Source: Pseudopyrenochaeta lycopersici
Lineage: Eukaryota > Ascomycota > Dothideomycetes > Pleosporales > Pseudopyrenochaetaceae
Length of the DNA: 64,000 bases
NCBI GenBank assembly: GCA_003313425.1
Contig: NHZP01000027.1
Span: 558,001 to 622,000, forward strand
Direction of reading: 5' to 3'
Below the pieces are notes generated by a model. It made no database searches and was not told where the DNA came from. It saw only the letters and a program-made list of their open reading frames with translations. This document shows, piece after piece, positions 57,779-64,000 of the stretch (position 1 is its first letter; every line of letters begins with the position of its first letter). A program made the position numbers and the translations under genes.

Positions 57779-60700
57779 TTAGATACCTTCGTCGCCGCTG
57801 AGATACTCTTCTGCAGCTAGCCTATCCTTGTTGAGTGGTGACCAATTTGGAGGCATGCGATAAGTAGGTGGCTTAGGCTTATTAGGCTGTCGCTAATAAA
57901 ACAGATAAGCGTTGTAGTTGTCGGGGTACTTAGTTGCCGGGTGCTAGGTAGGTTTCAGGTATCTAGTCTATTTAATCAGGTACTGCCACTCGCGCTTTTG
58001 GCGGCCTTTAACGCTAGTTTGCTAGTAATTAAGAAAATTATTAACAAGCTACTTATCTTAAACCTTGCTATTAGGATTAATTACCTTAACAGCTACTGGC
58101 TGAGCTGGCGCTTAATCTAGAAGCCCTTTTAAGGGCGTAGGCTAAAGAAGCTTAGGGTGAAACACAGGAAAAACTCTGCTGCCTAACATGTCTGGTAGAA
58201 GGTCTAATTAATACGCCTGGCTGTTATACACGACTCTTATAACGCTGTAAGGCCCTACCTACTTAAGGTCTAGCTTCTTTAATTCCTGTTTAGTAGACTA
58301 ATTAATCGTGTTAACTATAACTTAGTCTCTAACAGCGTACTTTAGCACTAATTAGTAAGAGGTGTTAGCGTAGTAAGCTTATTCTTATTAAGCCTATAGC
58401 ATTTATTCTTATAAATAAGCGACTAGGTCCGCGTAGGTGTTTATAAGCTCGTCTACCCGGATTTTATTACTAGCTGCAGCGCTACTAAGCTTTTCGTCGC
58501 AGTTTTCCTCTAGGTGTATACTACTGTGAGGGTAATATCTAAGATCTGCAAAGAATAGCGTTATGCCTGTAGAGGCGTTAACTGTATTATTAGCCTGAAA
58601 CTTAGTAACGTAAAGCTAGGCAGCCTAGTTAGTTTGCGCGTAGTTAATGTACTAATAAAGATAAATTTCTAAGGCTTAATTTGCCTGCTTAGTCTGCCTG
58701 TCTGATTTAGGGTAATAGGCTGTTAACAAGCGCTGTTAGATACGCAGTTGCTTACAGGCCCGCCTCTAAAACTAACTAACAAAATTTAAACCGCGGTTAG
58801 AGATAATACTAAGGGGAATGCTATATAATTTAAAGACCTCTATAAAGCACCTAGCGGCTTTAGCTGTAGTATAGCTATACGTAGGGAAAAAATGCTGTCT
58901 TTTTGTAAGGTAGTCTATAATAATAAGGATATTCTTAAAAGTACGGCTATCTAGCTAAGAGGCAGGTAAATCTTAAATAAAATTAACTAAAATTTCTGTC
59001 TAGTGTCTATAAGGCACTAGCAGTAGCTGTAAGTAACTATGCTTGCCGTCCTAAAGGCTTTTTATTTAGTAATAAGTAGTACACGCGTTATAATACTGTT
59101 TAATTAACAGGTGCATCTTTAGCTAGTAATACTGTAAGTACATAAGGAAGAACATGTTACAAGGGCCCTTATAACTAGCAATTTAATAGTCGTAACATAA
59201 CTCTATAATACGTTGGCGTAACTATAGGTTAGGAGGCACGTAAAGCCTAGTCTTGTCTATCTATAGGCGTTAGGAAGCTCCTTTACCTGTGCTTAACAGG
59301 TCTGCAGCAGAGAAATAGTAGCTATTCTTGTAAAACTATAATAGTAATTTAGCAGTTTCTATATTAATAGCTTTAAAGGCCTTTTTAGCTATAGCGTTGT
59401 TAGCGTACGCAGCGTCTAGGATTTCTTCTGTTAACTAATAGTCGTCCTTGTAACAGGGCAGCGAAGGATCTATTATACTGTTAATAGGCGTAGGATTATT
59501 ATTATTATTATTAAATTCTATAAGAAAGTCTATTTTACGAGCGCGGGTAAAGCAAAATTACACTACCTTAGCTTGTTCCTAGAATATTTAGTCCAGGGAC
59601 TTAGGTTAACTAAGGGCTAAGGCGCGTAAGGCTGTTATAACTGCTAGTTGCATGCCTAGGGAGAGCACTTAGGGTCTGAGAATAGCAGCCTGTGTACTGT
59701 AACAAGGGTCTTCTGCGTCTGTTAGGGTATCCTAAGGTTAACAGCTTAAAGCGTCTGCTTTACTGTTAGTTTCCTTAGGAGTATAGATAATCTTAAAGTT
59801 AAACTAGCTAAGAAATAAGGACTACCGTGCTTACTGTTAGCTAAGTTTTTTAGTTATTATAAACTATTCTAGGTTCTTATAGTCTGTTATTACCTGTATT
59901 AGTTAAGAAGAGCCTATAAGTTTAGGCTCCTATTCTTTAAATGCCTGTATAATTACTATAAGTTTAAGATTATAGATATTATAGTTATACTCTGCTAGAG
60001 AGTATTTCTTTAAAAAGAAAGCAACAGGTTATAGGACGTCCTTATTATTATATTACTTTATAACCCCGCCTAATACCTATCCTAACGCATTAGTAAAGAT
60101 ATAGATTTACTTAGCAGGATTAAAATACTTTAACACTACGCCTATATAAAATACTGCTTTAAGAGCCTTAAAAGCTTTTACTTCCTCCTCCCTCTATATA
60201 ATTAGCTTATAATAAACCTTCTTATAGGCGGGTTTATTAGGATTACTACTTTTCTTTTCTACAACAGTAGCCTTAATAAGGCGTGTAAGCAGTAACGCTA
60301 TCTTTAAGTAGCCTTTAATAAAGCGCTGGGAGAAGCTAGTGTACCTAAAGAAAGTAAGTATATCTTAGGTAGTCTTTAGTGTTTCCTATTACTGTACGGC
60401 CTTAATCTTCTTAGGGTTAATTTTAATACCCTTATTTATAATTATTATACCTAGGAACTTAATATAGTCTGTATAAAATTCTAATTTGCGCGGGTCTATA
60501 TAGAACCCTTTTTCCTTAAGGCGCGTAAGCACCTTTTTTACATACTCTATATAGGCTTCTACTAATTCTAAGAAAACTAAGATATTATTTAGATAGGCGG
60601 TATAAAACTTATTAAGGTACTTAAAAAGAGCCTTATTAATTACCCTTTAAAACGTAGCTAGAGTATTACAGAGGCTTATAGGCATCACGCAGTATTAATA

Positions 60701-61560
60701 AGTGCCCTAACGCGTAGAGAAGGTAGTAAGCTACTCTAAACTAGGCTTCATGCGAATTTAATAAAAAGCGTGCACGACATTAAATTTAGAAAAGATAACA
60801 GCTTTATTAAGCTTAGCTAAAGTCTCGTAGAAGAAAGGAATTAGGTATTAATCCTTAACAGAGGCTTTGTTAAGGTCTTAATAATCTACGCAGACTTAGA
60901 TGCTACTACTAGGTTTAGTAATAATAAGTAAGTTATTTCGTGCAGCAGAAGGTCCCTAGAAGATAAAATCTTAGGCCTCTATCTCCTAAACATATTACTT
61001 AATAGCTTTAAACTATTTACTAGAAAATAGTCTTACTTAATAATTAGGTACCTTAGCTCCCAGCTTAAGCTTAATCTCGTAGTTATGTTCTAAGTAATCT
61101 AAAAGCTTAGCCGCGGCTGCTTTATTAAACACAGGAATAATTAAGGTATATTCCTTAAGCAGGTGCGGAGGTAGGATGTCTTTTAACAAGACTTCCTTAG
61201 AAGGGTTAAAGAACTTATTATAGTCCTTTTATACTACTGCGCAACAGATTTTCTGTAACGCTCCTAGTAGTAAGCGACGAACTATTATAAACAGAGGGTA
61301 GTTTTTTTGTTTAGCAAACGCCTAAATAGCTCTTAGTAAGACGACCTTAATACCTACCGCAGGTTTAGTTTGCTAGTGTAGTACTTAGTATTCGTCGTCT
61401 AGCTTTGCTAGGGCTGCGGTATCTAACTTTGCCTGTCGTCGGCTAGTCTTACCTTTATTCCTGCTATCTGTAGAGGAACTAGGCTATGTAGAAACGTTAG
61501 GCGTAGCTCGCTCGCAGATAACTTATAGTATATGTGAGTGTTACTAGCATTCTGTTTAGT
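57779..61560 (-). pseudogene. chromovirus pol polyprotein (RT, RNase H, integrase, chromodomain), inactivated
   Basis: The reverse transcriptase at about 60950-60640 reads CVDY-DLNKASVKD, AVIFSKFNVVHAFY-IRMK, TTFSTR-GTY-YCVMPISLCN, matching the Ty3 pattern, where the last block is followed by the catalytic YxDD in intact copies. The integrase end at about 58760-58500 reads YPKSDRQTKQAN-ALEIYLY and STGITLFFADLRYYPHS. GPYSVIRVVYNSQAY and VFPVFHPKLL follow. The chromodomain tail at about 58020-57779 reads REWQYLIK-TRYLKPT and PPTYRMPPNWSPLNKDRLAA, EEYLSGDEGI, then TAA. The tail after the chromodomain lacks RIP stops for more than 50 codons. The dashes mark TAG/TAA codons, mostly where Gln, Arg or Trp is expected. 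Chromodomains direct integration into heterochromatin. Confidence 0.82.
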
Positions 61561-64000
61561 AGTATACGTCAGGGAATTTAATTATACCCTGACGGTAATT
61601 AAAGCGTAGTGCGTGCAGTTTCCTCTAGCAGAATCCTAACACTAGGTTAAAGGCCCTACACTAGTTAAGAATATAGGCGGAAGTGTGCTTAAAGTAGAAA
61701 TTAATTTTTATACAAAATTGAACCCTGTAAGTAATAGATTCTAAAGTAACGCCTTTATATCCTTCGCACATAATAGGCGTAATAAGAAGAATTAGTTAGA
61801 ACCCTTAGGTGAGCTAGAGGAACTGCTATAAGATAAAGTTTGCATCTGCCCTGTCGTCTACTAATATCCGGGCGACGTAGGGGGCGTTTTCTTATTATCT
61901 AATTATGCTCGTGAAAGCGAACTGGTCTGGGCTGTCTAGATACAGCTTATCTTTCCAAACAGCCTGCGTGCGTCGCAGGAGTGCCTGCGCCACAGGCTTA
62001 TGTATGCCGCCCTAGTAAGTAGCAGCCAGCGCGGTTTCCTAAGACTAATTATTAACCCTAGATAAAGGACTTTTATCTAGGGTTACTCTTCCCCTAAATA
62101 AATAATAACCTTAGCTTTGTTACTGTTGCTGTTAGAGGCTTCTTTGTAGTTAGAGTTACTAGTCTCTAAGCTTACGTGCACGTAATAATTAGTAGCTAGG
62201 TTACCGCGCGGATTTCCTTAATACTAGTTACAGCTAGAGTCCGCGTTATAAGGCTTAGGACTGTTAGCTAGCTTATAGTTACCTATTCTATTATCTTTAA
62301 ACAACGGACGTAAGCCTAGAGCAGGCTCACTAGCTTTCTTAATAGGCTTATCCGCCGCCGTCCTTAGAACAAATTTACGAGGCGGTGCTAGGCTTAGTCT
62401 AGCTAGCGCGTTACGCCCCTTCGTTCAATTAGCGAGATACTAAGGCAATTGCTAGAGGTCGTAGCTCTAACATACATTATCGATTGTATTACAAAGAGAT
62501 TAGAAGTTAGCAGCGGTATAGACAGCGGGCGCGCTGCTAAGGCTCTGTTAGAGATAGCCTAGAAGCTTAGCCCGAAGCTTATACGCTTAAGTCACAGTAA
62601 TCTATCTAAGCTAAGTAGCGATAGCGTTAAACTCTGTCTAGAACAGAGCCTATACTTTAACTATAGTAAGGTATTCTAGCGAGCCACGTTCTAGGAAGAC
62701 TAAAGCATTATATCGCTATTCCGCTATAACGTAGTAGTTACAGTTACTAAAGATAGAGTTAAAGACATAAAAATACTTAAAGTCGTCCTTATATTAATAT
62801 AAAAACCTATTAGACTCTCGCAGTAAGGTTTAAGCAGAACTGCTAGTAGCTTAAAAGATAAATTATGCTCGCATGTCGTTATATTACTAGTCTAACCTAT
62901 TATTTTTAAAATAGTTAAGCATCTTTATAATCTACCTATAAAGATTAGGACCCCTAGAGTATACTAGAGGCACCTGAATTTACTTATTCTTTATAGATAA
63001 GAACTAATATAACCCCTTAATCTTATAGTAGAGCTTAGTTAGATAAAAGCTTAGCGTTACTATGTCGCCTAAAGATATTTAGTATTCGCGAGTAAGAGGA
63101 AGGTTAGTTAAGAGCGGAACACGCTAAGGGGAACTAAACTTATTAAGAATACCGCCCGCTACGTTACCTTAGAGGAGGATTTGTATAGGCGTACTTATTC
63201 CTCCTAGCAGAGGCTTATTTATAGCTCCTAGAGCTAGCTGTAATAGAGTAAGTCTAGTAAGGCCTAAAACCTTAGGAGAGCTAGATAATAGACAGTCGCG
63301 CAACGCGGAGTCACGCTTGTTCTTAATTTCTTATAATAAACCTTCTAAGGTCTTATAGTTAGTAATAAGCTTATTCTACTACTTACTAAGCTTATTATAT
63401 TCTTTAACTAGCTTATCCTTTTATTAAGTAAAGCTGTGTTATTATTTAGTTAGTTCCTGCTTTAGAGTAGAAGTGTTAAGGTAGCGTGTCTTTAACAACT
63501 TCTTATTCTTATTAAGAGCATATAGGGCACACCTAAATAGTATTATTAGGCGTGCAAGTTACGTAGGCTTAAGGCTTAAGAACTTACTAGGGTAGTTCTT
63601 TACGAGCTAGATACCTAAGGGTACTAATTACTAAATAGAAGTAGGTAGACTTAAGCTTACAGATAGTAGTAAACCTAGAAGGCTACCTAGAGGAAGATAG
63701 TTATTAAAGTCCTTAAAGAGACCTAGATTAGCAGCTTCCTTACGTAGCTGTATCTAATAAGCTCTTATAGCACGCTATATTATATCGCGAGAGAAGGAAT
63801 ATAGGTTAACTTCCTTAGTTAATAAGTTAGTACAGGAGCTTATCAGCGCAAATTTAGGGTACTCTACGTCTTTAATAATAAGGTTTTCTAAGATAACTAG
63901 TTCTAAATCCTCTATAGCCTTATTCTTATTCTTCTCCTAGCGTTAATAGGCCCTTTCTCTAAGTTAATTATAAGCCGCCTGTGTTTTAGCTGACGCGTTA
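61561..64000 (-). pseudogene. chromovirus gag and protease region of copy 2, inactivated, partial
   Basis: Collinear with 48199-50657 of copy 1 in inverse orientation. Shared landmarks include GACTAATTATTAACCCTAG near 62050, CTGACGCGTTA at the window edge, and the stretch encoding SNSYKEASNSN-EAKDVIYLGEE-like residues before a Gln-to-stop codon. The region near 61850 resembles a retroviral-type aspartic protease surrounding. The 5' end of gag lies near or beyond the right edge. Confidence 0.65.

Larger units (their letters stand above)
57057..64000 (-). mobile_element. Ty3/gypsy chromovirus, copy 2, running off the right edge
   Basis: Reading leftward on the minus strand, the order is gag (64000 to about 61900), protease, reverse transcriptase, RNase H, integrase, chromodomain, polypurine tract and 3' LTR at 57057-57358. 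The 5' LTR lies beyond the window. RIP has introduced TAG/TAA throughout, but the domain order and motifs are readable. The most 3' coding part is the best preserved. Confidence 0.85.

Noticed and set aside
1..64000. CRISPR arrays, prokaryotic operons or ribosome binding sites
   Set aside because: Spliced genes, HET domains and RIP show this is a fungal nuclear sequence; direct repeats seen are LTR or TIR parts.
1..64000. tRNA and rRNA genes
   Set aside because: Scanning by eye found no convincing cloverleaf or conserved rRNA stretch; a covariance-model search would be decisive.

Overview
This window looks like a repeat-rich, gene-poor accessory region of a filamentous ascomycete (Pezizomycotina). 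I infer this from short 45-90 bp introns with GTAAGT-type donors, CTAAC-like branch points and TAG/CAG acceptors. The gene content agrees: a HET-domain gene, the WD40 end of an NLR-like incompatibility protein, a Zn(II)2Cys6 regulator, a bHLH regulator, hAT, Fot/pogo and Ty3/gypsy elements. Long AT-rich blocks in which CAG/CAA codons have become TAG/TAA indicate repeat-induced point mutation (RIP). A dothideomycete-like fungus is plausible, but nothing here fixes the species.

Layout. 0-10 kb holds fragments of old genes (FAD-linked oxidoreductase end, a membrane protein with Gln-to-stop changes, an NLR WD40 end, pogo and patatin pieces). Among them are two genes that look intact: a three-exon, Kex2-processed, eight-cysteine defensin-like peptide (1734-2207) resembling plectasin, and a two-exon ankyrin protein (8632-9535). 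10.9-12.75 kb is a RIP-eroded Fot/pogo element with TA duplications. 18.3-23.6 kb is a HET gene split by a 3.1-kb RIP-eroded hAT-like element. 26.4-32.5 kb (minus strand) holds a trypsin-fold-like protein followed upstream by a broken Zn2Cys6 regulator. 33.6-37.35 kb (minus) is a secreted cysteine-rich gene interrupted by a hAT element (34062-36837) with an intact transposase, matching 16-bp inverted ends and a perfect 8-bp target duplication. 39.0-41.8 kb (minus) encodes an intact 919-aa protein of unknown function.

From about 43.8 kb to the end the sequence is almost wholly RIP-degraded nested transposons. These are two tail-to-tail Fot/pogo copies, a 473-bp hAT-type MITE with telomere-like internal repeats, two Ty3/gypsy chromoviruses facing opposite ways with 302-bp LTRs, a gypsy integrase fragment and a solo-LTR candidate.

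The genes do not form an obvious pathway. The common thread is self/non-self recognition, secreted cysteine-rich peptides and transposon attack. The best candidate for a new active molecule is the defensin-like peptide at 1734-2207; the best candidate for a live mobile element is the hAT at 34062-36837. All intron models and homology calls were made by eye.
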